The notes below the pieces were generated by a model, which saw only the letters and a program-made list of their open reading frames with translations, had not been told where the DNA came from and made no database searches. This document shows positions 33,699-42,543 of a stretch of DNA of 58,850 bases, in pieces. This stretch comes from Enterocloster bolteae (GTDB taxonomy: Bacteria; Bacillota; Clostridia; Lachnospirales; Lachnospiraceae): the NCBI GenBank assembly GCA_021772025.1, contig JAETNT010000023.1:1-58850 (forward strand). The letters run 5' to 3'. The position numbers were made by a program, and so were the translations under genes. The stretch's first letter is position 1. Each line of letters starts with the position of its first letter.

Positions 33699-35291
33699 TT
33701 AATTCCTTCCAAATTCACTAAGCACCAGACCGGGATTTCGTTCCTCCACCATGCCCACACTCCAGCTATTAACAAACAGAAGCAGGGGGTTCCCTTTTAA
33801 ATCCCGAATACGCTTCATGTCTGAGGTGCCCTGAATCCGCTCTACATCTACTTCTTCCTTGTTTTCTACCCATCGGATGTACTCGTAGGGCAGCCGGTCT
33901 AAGCGTACCTCCACGTTATACTCGTTCTGCAGACGGTAAGTGAGAACCTCAAACTGAAGCACCCCCACTACTCCCACTATAATTTCTTCCATCCCGGTAT
34001 TAAACTCCTGGAAAATTTGGATAGCTCCTTCCTGGGCAATCTGGTTGACCCCTTTTAAAAACTGTTTGCGTTTCATAGTATCAATCTGGCGCACCCTGGC
34101 AAAATGTTCCGGAGCGAAGGTAGGGATTCCCTCAAATTCAAACTTTTCATTAGACAGGCAGAGAGTATCGCCGATAGAAAAAATGCCCGGATCAAAAACC
34201 CCGATAATATCTCCTGCGTAAGCTTCCTCCACAATCTTTCTGTCCTGTGCCATCATCTGCTGAGGCTGGCTTAACCGCAGCTTTTTGCCTCCCTGAACAT
34301 GATTTACTTCCATGCCGGCCTCAAATTTGCCTGACACAATACGCATAAATGCAATTCTATCTCTGTGGGCCTTATTCATATTGGCCTGAATTTTAAATAC
34401 AAAGGCGGAAAAGTCCTCTTTAAAGGGATCTACCTCCTTGGTAATGGCTTTTCTGGGCAGGGGGGAGGTGGTCATCTCCAAAAAGTGCTTCAGAAAGGTC
34501 TCTACACCAAAGTTAGTAAGAGCCGAGCCGAAAAAAACCGGAGACAGTTTTCCTGCTCGAACCCGTTCCATATCAAATTCATCACTGGCTCCGTCCAGCA
34601 AATCGATTTCATCCAAAAGCTGTTGATAGAAGTTCAGCCCGATAAGGGCATCCACATCCTCTCCTTCCATATCAAACTCCCGGGATGCCACTTCCTTCTG
34701 TCCTCCCATAGCGGCCGTAAAAGTAGTGATCTTTTTCGTGTTTCTGTCATAAACCCCCTTAAAGCTTTTCCCGCAGCCAATGGGCCAGTTGACGGGACAT
34801 GTACGGATGCCAAGGACATCCTCAATTTCATCCATCAATTCAAAGGGATCCCTAGCTTCTCTGTCCATTTTATTAATAAAGGTAAAAATCGGAATATGGC
34901 GCATAACGCAGACCTTAAACAGCTTGATAGTCTGAGCCTCAACGCCTTTGGAGCCGTCAATGACCATAACCGCAGAATCTGCCGCCATCAAAGTCCGATA
35001 GGTATCCTCGGAGAAGTCCTGATGTCCGGGAGTATCCAAAATGTTGATACAGAATCCGTCATAGTTAAACTGCATAACGGAAGAGGTAACAGAAATTCCT
35101 CTCTCCTTTTCTATCTCCATCCAGTCGGAAACCGCATATTTGGCGGCCTTTCTTCCTTTCACCGTTCCAGCCAGGTTAATAGCCCCGCCGTAAAGCAAAA
35201 ATTTCTCTGTTAAAGTCGTCTTTCCCGCATCCGGATGAGAAATAATCGCAAAGGTTCTTCGTTTTTTAATTTCTTCCGCAATATTTGCCAA
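33699..35291 (-). CDS. prfC: Peptide chain release factor 3
   Basis: This translational GTPase (530 aa) recycles RF1/RF2. G1 is SHPDAGKTT, G2 ISVTSS, G3 DTPGHQDF, G4 NKMD. Two starts compete: an ATG at 35315 with a weak site, and a TTG at 35291 with GGAGG eight bases ahead, which gives a product beginning MANIAEEIKKRRTFAI as in relatives. I prefer the TTG. A strong promoter overlaps the end of coaBC. Probably the first gene of prfC-pepV-metNIQ. Confidence 0.95.
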   Translation of the reverse strand: MANIAEEIKKRRTFAIISHPDAGKTTLTEKFLLYGGAINLAGTVKGRKAAKYAVSDWMEIEKERGISVTSSVMQFNYDGFCINILDTPGHQDFSEDTYRTLMAADSAVMVIDGSKGVEAQTIKLFKVCVMRHIPIFTFINKMDREARDPFELMDEIEDVLGIRTCPVNWPIGCGKSFKGVYDRNTKKITTFTAAMGGQKEVASREFDMEGEDVDALIGLNFYQQLLDEIDLLDGASDEFDMERVRAGKLSPVFFGSALTNFGVETFLKHFLEMTTSPLPRKAITKEVDPFKEDFSAFVFKIQANMNKAHRDRIAFMRIVSGKFEAGMEVNHVQGGKKLRLSQPQQMMAQDRKIVEEAYAGDIIGVFDPGIFSIGDTLCLSNEKFEFEGIPTFAPEHFARVRQIDTMKRKQFLKGVNQIAQEGAIQIFQEFNTGMEEIIVGVVGVLQFEVLTYRLQNEYNVEVRLDRLPYEYIRWVENKEEVDVERIQGTSDMKRIRDLKGNPLLLFVNSWSVGMVEERNPGLVLSEFGRN

Positions 35292-35344
35292 AAGTTTTTC
35301 CTCCAAAAAATTCATTTTACCACAAACTTCCTATAGCACAAAAC

Positions 35345-35373
35345 ATTCTAGTATCATTCCTTTATAAAGTCAA
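35345..35373 (-). promoter_or_regulatory. Promoter of prfC (and probably pepV-metNIQ)
   Basis: TTGACT (35368-35373) and TAGAAT (35345-35350), 17-base spacer, minus strand. Confidence 0.8.
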
Positions 35374-35375
35374 GA

Positions 35376-36563
35376 TTATCCGAAAATTTCATTTAAAAGC
35401 CTGTGGGCTACATCTTCCTTAGTCATTTTCTCCAACTCTAATTCTTTGTCCGGAGTGATAATGGTCACCACATTGGTGTCCACGCCAAACCCTGCTCCGG
35501 CTACTTTCAGGTTGTTGGCTACAATCATATCCAAATTTTTTTTCTGAAGCTTAATTCTGGAATTTTCTATCATATTCTCAGTTTCCATGGAAAAGCCGCA
35601 CAAAAATTGGCCTTCCTGCTTATGGGTTCCCAGATAAGCTAAAATATCATCTGTTCTCTCCAGGTCAATGGTCAGGTTGCCGTCTCTTTTCTTTACCTTT
35701 TCCGGGCTGACGGCAGAGGGACGGTAGTCCGCCACTGCTGCCGCTTTAATAATACAGTCCTGCTCCCGGCTTAGCAAGGCCACTTTGGCAAACATCTCCT
35801 TAGCGGTAGTTACCTCCACCGTGTTTACAAACCTGGGCCGGTTTAAAGCGGTAGGGCCGGTAACCAAAGTTACTTCTGCCCCCCGGCAGGCGGCGGCAAA
35901 AGCGATGGCATAGCCCATTTTCCCAGAAGAATGATTCGTAATATAACGCACCGGATCCAGGGCCTCTTGGGTAGGCCCTGCAGTAACCAGGATTTTCTTT
36001 CCCGCCAGATCCTTATGATAAGCCACAGCTTTTATAATGTAATCATACAGCTCCTCCGGCTCCGGCATCTTTCCGACTCCGGTATCGCCGCAGGCCAGAT
36101 ATCCCACAGCAGGCTTCATCACTTCTATACCGTACTTCTCACAAATTCTTAAGTTATCCTGAGTAACCGGATTTTCATACATATTGGTATTCATGGCCGG
36201 AGCGATAATTTTATGACAGCTGCAGGCCAGAGCCGTGGTGGTCAGCATATCATCGGCAATGCCATGGGCTATCTTGGCAATCACATTGGCGGAAGCCGGA
36301 GCCACCATGAGTACATCCGCTTTTTTTGCGATAGACACGTGCTCCACGCTGAATTCAAAATTCCGGTCAAAGGTATCCACCAGACATTTATTGCCAGTAA
36401 GACTTTCAAAAGTAATAGGATTAATAAAATTAACAGCGTTTTTTGTCATCAAAACCTGTACATTAGCATTTTTCTTTACCAGCATACTGGCTAGGCCGGC
36501 GATTTTATATGCGGCAATGCTTCCGGTGACGCCTAAAAGCACATTTTTTCCTTCTAAGTTCAT
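35376..36563 (-). CDS. coaBC: Phosphopantothenoylcysteine decarboxylase / phosphopantothenate-cysteine ligase
   Basis: This 395-aa bifunctional CoA-pathway enzyme has the flavoprotein CoaC half (LLGVTGSIAAYK, APASANVIAK, PAMNTNMYENP) and the CoaB half (ILVTAGPTQEALDPVRYITN, AAAVADYRPS). It converts 4'-phosphopantothenate and cysteine to phosphopantetheine. The ATG at 36563 follows GGGGAGG. It is divergent from coaX, with 99 bases between start codons. Confidence 0.96.
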   Translation of the reverse strand: MNLEGKNVLLGVTGSIAAYKIAGLASMLVKKNANVQVLMTKNAVNFINPITFESLTGNKCLVDTFDRNFEFSVEHVSIAKKADVLMVAPASANVIAKIAHGIADDMLTTTALACSCHKIIAPAMNTNMYENPVTQDNLRICEKYGIEVMKPAVGYLACGDTGVGKMPEPEELYDYIIKAVAYHKDLAGKKILVTAGPTQEALDPVRYITNHSSGKMGYAIAFAAACRGAEVTLVTGPTALNRPRFVNTVEVTTAKEMFAKVALLSREQDCIIKAAAVADYRPSAVSPEKVKKRDGNLTIDLERTDDILAYLGTHKQEGQFLCGFSMETENMIENSRIKLQKKNLDMIVANNLKVAGAGFGVDTNVVTIITPDKELELEKMTKEDVAHRLLNEIFG

Positions 36564-36586
36564 AGCAAATTCCTCCCCGGGCACGC

Positions 36587-36615
36587 TTTACAGCCGCCCT
36601 ATCCTATGTTACAAT
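36587..36615 (+). promoter_or_regulatory. Promoter of coaX
   Basis: TTTACA (36587-36592) and TACAAT (36610-36615), 17-base spacer, plus strand. No equally good promoter for coaBC is visible on the other strand. Confidence 0.7.
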
Positions 36616-36662
36616 CTCTACCATCATAGCATAATTCTAATATGATGGAAAGGAGTTTCCAC

Positions 36663-37442
36663 ATGATTTTAGCAATTGACATGGGAAATACCAATATCGT
36701 TATCGGCGGTATTGATGAAGAAAAGACTTACTTTGAAGAACGAATTACCACCACCCATTCCAGGACCAGTACGGAATACGCTCTGCTGATTAAAGATATT
36801 TTAGATCTGCATTCTATAGATAAGGATCAGATTGAGGGAAGTATTGTGTCCTCTGTAGTTCCGCCTTTAAACGCCCCAATCCAGTCTGCCATCAAAAAGA
36901 TTTTCGGGCGCAGGCCCCTTATGGTGGGATCGGGTATGAAAACCGGCCTTAACATTATTATGGATAATCCCAAGACTGTGGGAAGCGACCAGATTGTAGA
37001 TGCCATTGCCGCCCTTCAGGAATATCCCTGTCCCATTATCGTCATCGATATGGGAACCGCCACCACCATGTCTGTGGTGGACAAGTCCGGTAATTACATT
37101 GGCGGCGTAATCCTTCCCGGCCTTAAAGTTTCTCTGGATTCTCTAAGCAGCAATGCCGCCCAGCTTCCTTTTATCAGCCTGGATATTCCGGGCCGGGTTA
37201 TCGGCAAAAACACTATTGACTGTATGCGTAGCGGTATCCTTTACGGTAATGCTGCCCAAATGGATGGCATTATCGACCGAATGGAAGAAGAACTGGGGGA
37301 AACCGCTTCTGTGGTGGCCACCGGAGGACTGTCCCGCTTTGTAACGCCTCTGTGCCGTCACAAAATCCACTATGACCAGGCTCTTTTGCTAAAAGGACTG
37401 TTAGCTCTTTACCGGAAAAATACAGCAGGAAAAGAAGCCTAA
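36663..37442 (+). CDS. coaX: Type III pantothenate kinase
   Basis: This 259-aa ASKHA-fold kinase does the first CoA step. The phosphate-binding start is LAIDMGNTNIVIGG; DMGTATTMSVVD and GLKVSLDSLSSNAAQLP are family hallmarks. The ATG at 36663 has AAAGGAG nine bases ahead; the open frame from 36642 is not needed. Together with the divergent coaBC, and coaE about 6.5 kb away, it supplies CoA. Confidence 0.95.
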   Translation: MILAIDMGNTNIVIGGIDEEKTYFEERITTTHSRTSTEYALLIKDILDLHSIDKDQIEGSIVSSVVPPLNAPIQSAIKKIFGRRPLMVGSGMKTGLNIIMDNPKTVGSDQIVDAIAALQEYPCPIIVIDMGTATTMSVVDKSGNYIGGVILPGLKVSLDSLSSNAAQLPFISLDIPGRVIGKNTIDCMRSGILYGNAAQMDGIIDRMEEELGETASVVATGGLSRFVTPLCRHKIHYDQALLLKGLLALYRKNTAGKEA

Positions 37443-37458
37443 TCAGGCACATAAAGAA

Positions 37459-37488
37459 AGGGCTGCGGCAAAATGAAACCACAGCCCT
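37459..37488. repeat. Family hairpin copy 5, between converging coaX and yjfB
   Basis: AGGGCTG pairs with CAGCCCT; GGCAAAATGAAA lies in the loop side. The left arm matches the other copies, but the right arm is truncated, so the full stem is lost. It may end both converging transcripts. Confidence 0.65.
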
Positions 37489-37510
37489 GCCCTCTTTCCA
37501 AATCTTTCTA

Positions 37511-37693
37511 TTAAGCAAGCACATCTATGATGTGGTTGCTGGGAGGCATCATCTGGCTTACGTTTTCCAGCATATCCACAATAGCCTCTCCGCTGGCTTC
37601 TACCGTGTCCATGGCTTTTCCTGCCACTGCAAAGCTTATGTCCAGTCCCAATTTGGCGCTTGAAAGACTCATTCCCATTGCTGCTATATCCAT
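37511..37693 (-). CDS. YjfB family putative motility protein
   Basis: This 60-aa protein matches the YjfB family (MDIAAMGMSLSSAKLG start, AMDTVEASGEAIVDML, ending in NHIIDVLA). Relatives are called putative motility proteins but have no assigned activity. The ATG at 37693 follows AAAGGA; an upstream TTG is open but less likely. A sigma-D-like promoter upstream would agree with a motility link. No flagellar gene is seen nearby. Confidence 0.8.
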   Translation of the reverse strand: MDIAAMGMSLSSAKLGLDISFAVAGKAMDTVEASGEAIVDMLENVSQMMPPSNHIIDVLA

Positions 37694-37742
37694 AATTTTC
37701 TCAGTCCTTTCTTCCTCCAGGTATAAGTTCTTACTATAAAGA

Positions 37743-37768
37743 ATATCGGAGGATTTTTCCAAATCTTA
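37743..37768 (-). promoter_or_regulatory. Sigma-D-like promoter of yjfB
   Basis: TAAGATTT (37761-37768), 10 bases, TCCGATAT (37743-37750) on the minus strand; each element matches the flagellar sigma consensus at six of eight positions. A SigA reading, TTGGAA-18-TATAGT, overlaps it. Confidence 0.4.
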
Positions 37769-37791
37769 AGGGATTCTCCCTTTCATTTTCA

Positions 37792-37820
37792 TTGTATTTT
37801 ATCCGTGACCATGATATAAT
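37792..37820 (+). promoter_or_regulatory. Promoter of comFB-tmcAL
   Basis: TTGTAT (37792-37797) and TATAAT (37815-37820), 17-base spacer, plus strand. Confidence 0.75.
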
Positions 37821-37870
37821 ATGAACACTTGGCCGATACTTTCGAGCCTGGAAAAAGGAGGTATAGTACT

Positions 37871-38131
37871 ATGAATTATAAAAATGTAATGGAGACTCTT
37901 GTAGAAGAAACCTATGATAAAGTCGGCTCTTCTTTAGATTGCTGTAATTGTCCCCGATGCCGCGATGATGTGATTGCCTATGCGCTCAATCAGCTGCCCC
38001 CAAAATATGTGGCAACCCCTCAGGGCGTTATCTATTCCAAGACTTACAATTTGGGAATCCAGCATCATGCGGACATTATGGCAGCGTTAATGAAGGGAGC
38101 AAATGTTGTAAAAAACAATCCCAGACATTGA
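37871..38131 (+). CDS. comFB: Late competence protein ComFB family
   Basis: This 86-aa protein matches ComFB (MNYKNVMETLVEETYDKV, LPPKYVATPQGVIYSK). A CCNCPRC stretch (Cys24, 25, 27, 30) could bind zinc. The family's role in DNA uptake is not defined, and some relatives bind cyclic dinucleotides. AAAGGAGG precedes the ATG. No comFA or comFC gene is next to it; tmcAL follows after 17 bases. Confidence 0.85.
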   Translation: MNYKNVMETLVEETYDKVGSSLDCCNCPRCRDDVIAYALNQLPPKYVATPQGVIYSKTYNLGIQHHADIMAALMKGANVVKNNPRH

Positions 38132-38148
38132 TATCAAACGGTCCAATT

Positions 38149-39468
38149 ATGAAAGTAACCGGAATTATCGCAGAATACAATCCCTTTCACTCCGGCCATG
38201 AATATCATATCAAAAAGGCCAGAGAAATCACCGGGGCAGATTATATTGTAGTTGCCATGAGCGGAGATTTTGTTCAAAGAGGCGGTCCTGCTGTTTTTGA
38301 TAAGTATATCCGGGCTCAAATGGCCCTCCTTTGCGGAGCGGATCTGATTCTGGAACTTCCTTCCGCTTTTGCATGCAGCACGGCGGAAGACTTTGCAGGC
38401 TGCGGAGTTGCCTTGCTGGATCAGCTTGGCGTGGTAGAGCATTTATGTTTCGGGAGCGAGCAGGGGGATACGGAGGAATTAAAAAAAGCTGCTGCCATTA
38501 TAGCAGCAGAGCCGGCAGGTTATTCTTCTGCCCTCCGGGAACAGTTAAAGAAGGGGGCATCCTTTCCTGCTGCCAGGCAAACTGCTCTTGAGGCAATCTA
38601 CAAGTCCACGCATAAATATCCTTTTGACGGCTTTCTTTCCGGTCCTAACAACATTTTGGGGTTGGAATATTGTAAAGCCATCCAAAATCAGCGCGCTTCC
38701 TTACTTCCTGCAGCGGTTTTGCGGCAGGGAGCCGGATACCACGAACCCTTAACCTGTCCTTCTCATAAGGAACCGAACCGTTTTGCTTCCGCCTCCGGCA
38801 TCCGTCAGACTCTGTATGAAGAATTTCCTCACGGACAATGGAAAGGCAGCAATTCAAATGGCCTGCTTTCCCCATTTAGAACATTTAGCGGAATTTCTTA
38901 TCTGCCGCCTGCAATCCGCAATCTTTTCTCCCAGTCAAAGCCTTTATGGCCGGAAGATTTTTCTTCCCTGCTGAACCAGAAGATTTTAGATGCTGTGAAC
39001 CTTTGCCCGTCAGATCCTTTTGTTGAATATTCAGATTTTTCTTTTGATTTATCTCAAAGGCTTAAAAGAATTGCTCTGGATTTTGCCGGCTGGGAAGACA
39101 GAGCCGCACAATTAAAGACCAGGCAATATACCTATACCCGGGTAAACCGGGCATTAACCAAGCTTTTGCTGGGGCTTAAAAAGGATGTAATCCAGGACTT
39201 TAAAAAAGAAAATTACGCTTTTTATGCCAGGATCCTTGGATTTCGTCGGACAGCGGAGCCTCTTCTCGCGGAAATGAAAAAGAACAGCCGGATTCCCTTG
39301 ATTTCCAAGCCCTCGGCTGCTCTCAGCGCTTTATCCGGTCCGGCCCTTAATCAGCTAAGACAGGACTTATATGCAAGTCATCTTTATCAATGCGCTTATG
39401 AACAGCGCTATCACACAGATGGCATAATAGTGAAAAACGAATTTAATCGGAAGATGTTGGCGCTGTAG
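38149..39468 (+). CDS. tmcAL: tRNA(Met) cytidine acetate ligase
   Basis: This 439-aa nucleotidyltransferase-fold enzyme (YlbM family) makes N4-acetylcytidine at the wobble base of tRNA-Met. MKVTGIIAEYNPFHSGHEYH is the family start with the HxGH motif, and SGDFVQRGGPAVFDKYIRA follows. I took the ATG at 38149; a TTG at 38128 overlaps the comFB stop, and neither has a strong ribosome site. Its last 26 bases overlap the convergent methyltransferase gene. Confidence 0.93.
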   Translation: MKVTGIIAEYNPFHSGHEYHIKKAREITGADYIVVAMSGDFVQRGGPAVFDKYIRAQMALLCGADLILELPSAFACSTAEDFAGCGVALLDQLGVVEHLCFGSEQGDTEELKKAAAIIAAEPAGYSSALREQLKKGASFPAARQTALEAIYKSTHKYPFDGFLSGPNNILGLEYCKAIQNQRASLLPAAVLRQGAGYHEPLTCPSHKEPNRFASASGIRQTLYEEFPHGQWKGSNSNGLLSPFRTFSGISYLPPAIRNLFSQSKPLWPEDFSSLLNQKILDAVNLCPSDPFVEYSDFSFDLSQRLKRIALDFAGWEDRAAQLKTRQYTYTRVNRALTKLLLGLKKDVIQDFKKENYAFYARILGFRRTAEPLLAEMKKNSRIPLISKPSAALSALSGPALNQLRQDLYASHLYQCAYEQRYHTDGIIVKNEFNRKMLAL

Positions 39469-40675
39469 GCTTTCTATCACAGCTTTCTCCCATGGTTAAA
39501 AGCTCTCTGCACAAAGCAGGCTTGACATGAAGAAATTCCATAATCTTCCGTATTTCTTTTTCATTCTCCTTTCTGCTTCCGTGATATACCGCCCGTATCA
39601 AAATATTCTTAGGTGTATGTTCCATATCGATAAACTCCAGAAGCTGAGTTCTGTATCCCTGATTCTCCAGTACTTCCGCCCGCAGAGCATCGGTATAGAG
39701 GGCCGCCATCCGTTCCTTGATGATGCCGTAATGAAAAACCGGATCCAAAAGTTCATTTTTCATCTGAGCATTGAGCTCATGCTGGCAGCAAGGCACAGAC
39801 AGAATCACTTTGGCGCCCCAGCGCACTGCCTTTGCCAAAGCATAGTCGGTGGCGGTATCGCAGGCATGGAGGGTCACTACCATATCCACTTGGCTGACAC
39901 CCTCATACCCGGCAATATCTCCTTGGTAAAACTGCAGGGTCTCATAGCCGTATTTACGGCTCAGCTCATTGCAGTGACGAATAACTTCTCTCTTTAAATC
40001 CAGCCCGATAATCCGGATAGAATAGCCCATCTTTTCTTTCAGATAGTAATACATGGCAAAGGTCAGATAGGATTTGCCGCAGCCAAAGTCAATAATTACC
40101 GTCTCTTTGGATTTATCCAGACAGGGAAGGACGTCTTCCACAAACTCCAAAAACCGATTAATCTGACGGAATTTATCATAGTAGGCGCGGACAATCTGTC
40201 CCTCCGCTGTCATAACCCCTAAGTCTACCAAAAAGGGCACCGGGATCCCCTCTTCCAGTATATAACGTTTAAGACGGTTATGGGACAGGCGGGATAGTTT
40301 CTCCTGCCTGGACAGAAGGCTTATTTTGGGATACTCTCCTGAAGATGCTTTTTTCTCCCGAATCTTCACTGTCATCTTCCCTTTTTTGCTTACCAGCGCC
40401 TGCACAGTTCCCAATGGGGATTTTAATTCCATCTGCTTCATTTGTTTTTCCAGAAGATCTATAATATAGGCCTCAGCCTGGGCCTTATTCAGGTTTTTAT
40501 GGAACACCTGATTTCCCGCAAATTCCTCTGCCTGGAATTTTAAGTTTCCCTGAATCGCCACCGGCCTTATCTGAACCTTTAAAAGCTTTTCCCTGTCTCG
40601 GGAGTTGCTTAGAACAACCCCCTGCAAATCCTCGTTTAAAAACTGATTCAAAGCATCGCAAAGCTGCTTTTCCAT
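39443..40675 (-). CDS. SAM-dependent methyltransferase (Methyltransf_32 type)
   Basis: This 410-aa protein has a class I AdoMet domain in its second half: VIIDFGCGKSYLTFAMYYYL is motif I, IIGLDLKREVIRHC motif II, DMVVTLHACDTATDYAL motif IV. The LHACDTATD and VPCCQHEL phrases place it with the Methyltransf_32 (GSTCD-like) group, probably acting on RNA. The N-terminal 130 residues are a separate substrate domain. It follows PFL by 41 bases; its 3' end overlaps tmcAL. Confidence 0.88.
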   Translation of the reverse strand: MEKQLCDALNQFLNEDLQGVVLSNSRDREKLLKVQIRPVAIQGNLKFQAEEFAGNQVFHKNLNKAQAEAYIIDLLEKQMKQMELKSPLGTVQALVSKKGKMTVKIREKKASSGEYPKISLLSRQEKLSRLSHNRLKRYILEEGIPVPFLVDLGVMTAEGQIVRAYYDKFRQINRFLEFVEDVLPCLDKSKETVIIDFGCGKSYLTFAMYYYLKEKMGYSIRIIGLDLKREVIRHCNELSRKYGYETLQFYQGDIAGYEGVSQVDMVVTLHACDTATDYALAKAVRWGAKVILSVPCCQHELNAQMKNELLDPVFHYGIIKERMAALYTDALRAEVLENQGYRTQLLEFIDMEHTPKNILIRAVYHGSRKENEKEIRKIMEFLHVKPALCRELLTMGESCDRKPTAPTSSD

Positions 40676-40716
40676 ATACGTTATTTCTCCTCTAAGTCCG
40701 GCCAGTCCAAGGAATC

Positions 40717-42081
40717 CTAGTTCTTAAAGCTGTGAATGGGAGCCGGAATCCGTCCGCCTCTGGTAACAAAGGTTTCACAGGAATAACGGTTCACCGGCAT
40801 TACGGGCGCATGTCCCAGCAGCCCCCCGAACTCCACCGTATCCCCTACGGTCTTTCCGATCACCGGGATAACCCGGACCGCAGTGGTCTTCTGGTTAATC
40901 ATTCCAATGGCGGCTTCGTCTGCAATAATGCCTGCAATGGTAGTATCCGGGGTATCTCCGGGAATTGCGATCATATCCAAGCCTACAGAGCATACGCAGG
41001 TCATGGCTTCTAATTTTTCCATAGTTAAAGCACCCATGGAAACGGCGTCAATCATACCCTGATCCTCGCTGACCGGGATAAACGCGCCGGAAAGCCCGCC
41101 TACATAGGAGGATGCCATAATCCCCCCCTTTTTTACCTGATCATTAAGCATAGCCAGAGCCGCAGTAGTCCCGGGAGCCCCTACCCGCTCCAGCCCCATT
41201 TCCTCCAGAATTTCCGCCACACTGTCGCCGACAGCCGGCGTTGGAGCCAGGGATAAGTCAATAATACCGAAGGGAATATTCAACCGGCTGGATGCCTCCT
41301 GGGCTACCAACTGCCCTACCCGGGTAATCTTAAATGCAATCTTTTTAATCGTTTCGCAGAGAACCTCAAAATTCTCTCCTCTGGCCTTCTCAAGGGCCGT
41401 CTTTACCACACCGGGACCGCTGACGCCTACGTTGATAATCGCGTCTGCCTCTGTAACCCCGTGAAACGCGCCTGCCATAAAAGGATTATCGTCCGGTGCG
41501 TTGCAGAATATTACCAACTTGGCGCAGCCTAATGAATCGTTGTCTTTGGTGGCCTCGGCAGTTCTTTTTACAATCTCTCCCATGAGCTTAATCGCATCCA
41601 TATCCAGTCCGGTTTTAGTGGAGCCTACATTGACCGAGCTGCACACCCGCTCCGTCTGAGCAAGAGCCTGAGGGATAGAAAGCATCAGGTTTTTATCCGC
41701 TACAGTCATTCCCTTATTTACCAGAGCAGAATAACCGCCGATAAAGTTTACTCCAACCTCCTTGGCCGCCTTGTCCAGAGTTTTTGCAATGGTTACAAAA
41801 TCCTCCGGAGCCCTGCAGGCGGAAGCGCCTACTAAGGCAATAGGAGTTACGGAAATGCGCTTATTTACAATAGGAATCCCAAAATCTTTGGAAATGGCCT
41901 CTCCGGTAGACACCAAATTTCTGGCAAGCGTAGTGATCTTTTGGTAAATTTTTTCGTTTACCGCGTCCAGGTTTCCGTCTGCACAGTCCAGCAGGCTGAT
42001 GCCCATAGTAATCGTACGGACATCCAGGTTTTCCTGCTCAATCATCTTGTTGGTTTCATTTACTTCATAAATATTAATCAT
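40717..42081 (-). CDS. PFL family protein (UPF0210 / DUF711)
   Basis: This 454-aa protein matches the UPF0210 family, which structurally resembles pyruvate formate-lyase barrels but lacks a known reaction. Conserved phrases are [31 protein letters not shown] and [19 protein letters not shown]. It is regularly found after an ACT-domain gene, as here (27-base gap), which suggests a ligand-controlled pair. Confidence 0.92.
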   Translation of the reverse strand: MINIYEVNETNKMIEQENLDVRTITMGISLLDCADGNLDAVNEKIYQKITTLARNLVSTGEAISKDFGIPIVNKRISVTPIALVGASACRAPEDFVTIAKTLDKAAKEVGVNFIGGYSALVNKGMTVADKNLMLSIPQALAQTERVCSSVNVGSTKTGLDMDAIKLMGEIVKRTAEATKDNDSLGCAKLVIFCNAPDDNPFMAGAFHGVTEADAIINVGVSGPGVVKTALEKARGENFEVLCETIKKIAFKITRVGQLVAQEASSRLNIPFGIIDLSLAPTPAVGDSVAEILEEMGLERVGAPGTTAALAMLNDQVKKGGIMASSYVGGLSGAFIPVSEDQGMIDAVSMGALTMEKLEAMTCVCSVGLDMIAIPGDTPDTTIAGIIADEAAIGMINQKTTAVRVIPVIGKTVGDTVEFGGLLGHAPVMPVNRYSCETFVTRGGRIPAPIHSFKN

Positions 42082-42108
42082 GGGTTTTACCGCCTTTCCT
42101 CCTGTTTC

Positions 42109-42381
42109 TTAGATTCTGTGCATCTTGGTAAAGATTTCTTCTCTTTGACATTTTACGGTAACTCCCATTTCACGGCCGATTTCGTCCAGGCTTTTGGACA
42201 TCTCTTCAAAGGATGCGGTGGCCTTCTGCATGTCTACAATCATCATCATATTAAAAAATTCCTGGACAATGGTTTGGGAAATATCCAGAATGTTAATATG
42301 ATTTTCCGCCAGACAGGCACAAACCTTTGCAATAATCCCAACTGTGTCTTTTCCTACTACTGTAATGATTACTTTGCTCAT
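42109..42381 (-). CDS. ACT domain protein (UPF0237)
   Basis: This 90-aa stand-alone ACT domain (MSKVIITVVGKDTVGIIAKV, HINILDISQTIVQEFFNMMM) matches UPF0237. Such domains bind small ligands, often amino acids. The start at 42381 has GAGGAGAG; the longer open frame upstream is not supported. It is paired with the PFL gene. Confidence 0.93.
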   Translation of the reverse strand: MSKVIITVVGKDTVGIIAKVCACLAENHINILDISQTIVQEFFNMMMIVDMQKATASFEEMSKSLDEIGREMGVTVKCQREEIFTKMHRI

Positions 42382-42434
42382 ATTCTCTCTCCTCTGCAAA
42401 CTATTCAGTGAATTTCCGCCTAAACTGTTACAAT

Positions 42435-42459
42435 AAAAGTCCGCCGCCGAACAGGCGGC
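42435..42459 (-). terminator. Terminator after walJ
   Basis: GCCGCC, loop of five, GGCGGC; ACTTTTATT follows on the minus strand. It lies between walJ and the ACT gene. Confidence 0.6.
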
Positions 42460-42478
42460 ATGCATTCGGGTATGCCAA

Positions 42479-42529
42479 ATGCGCCCGCCGGATTTTCATG
42501 TGCGGCGGCACGTCCGCCGCCGGGCGCAT
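42479..42529. repeat. Nested GC-rich hairpin
   Basis: Outer arms ATGCGCCCG and CGGGCGCAT enclose an inner perfect hairpin GCGGCGG-cacgt-CCGCCGC (42502-42520). The stretch is far richer in GC than its neighbours. No protein-coding frame is apparent. Confidence 0.65.
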
Positions 42530-42543
42530 GAAGGTTTACAATA

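Noticed and set aside
34365..35213. 282-codon open frame on the plus strand
   Set aside because: It lies wholly opposite prfC, has no ribosome site and no recognisable domain; it is a shadow of the GTPase codons.
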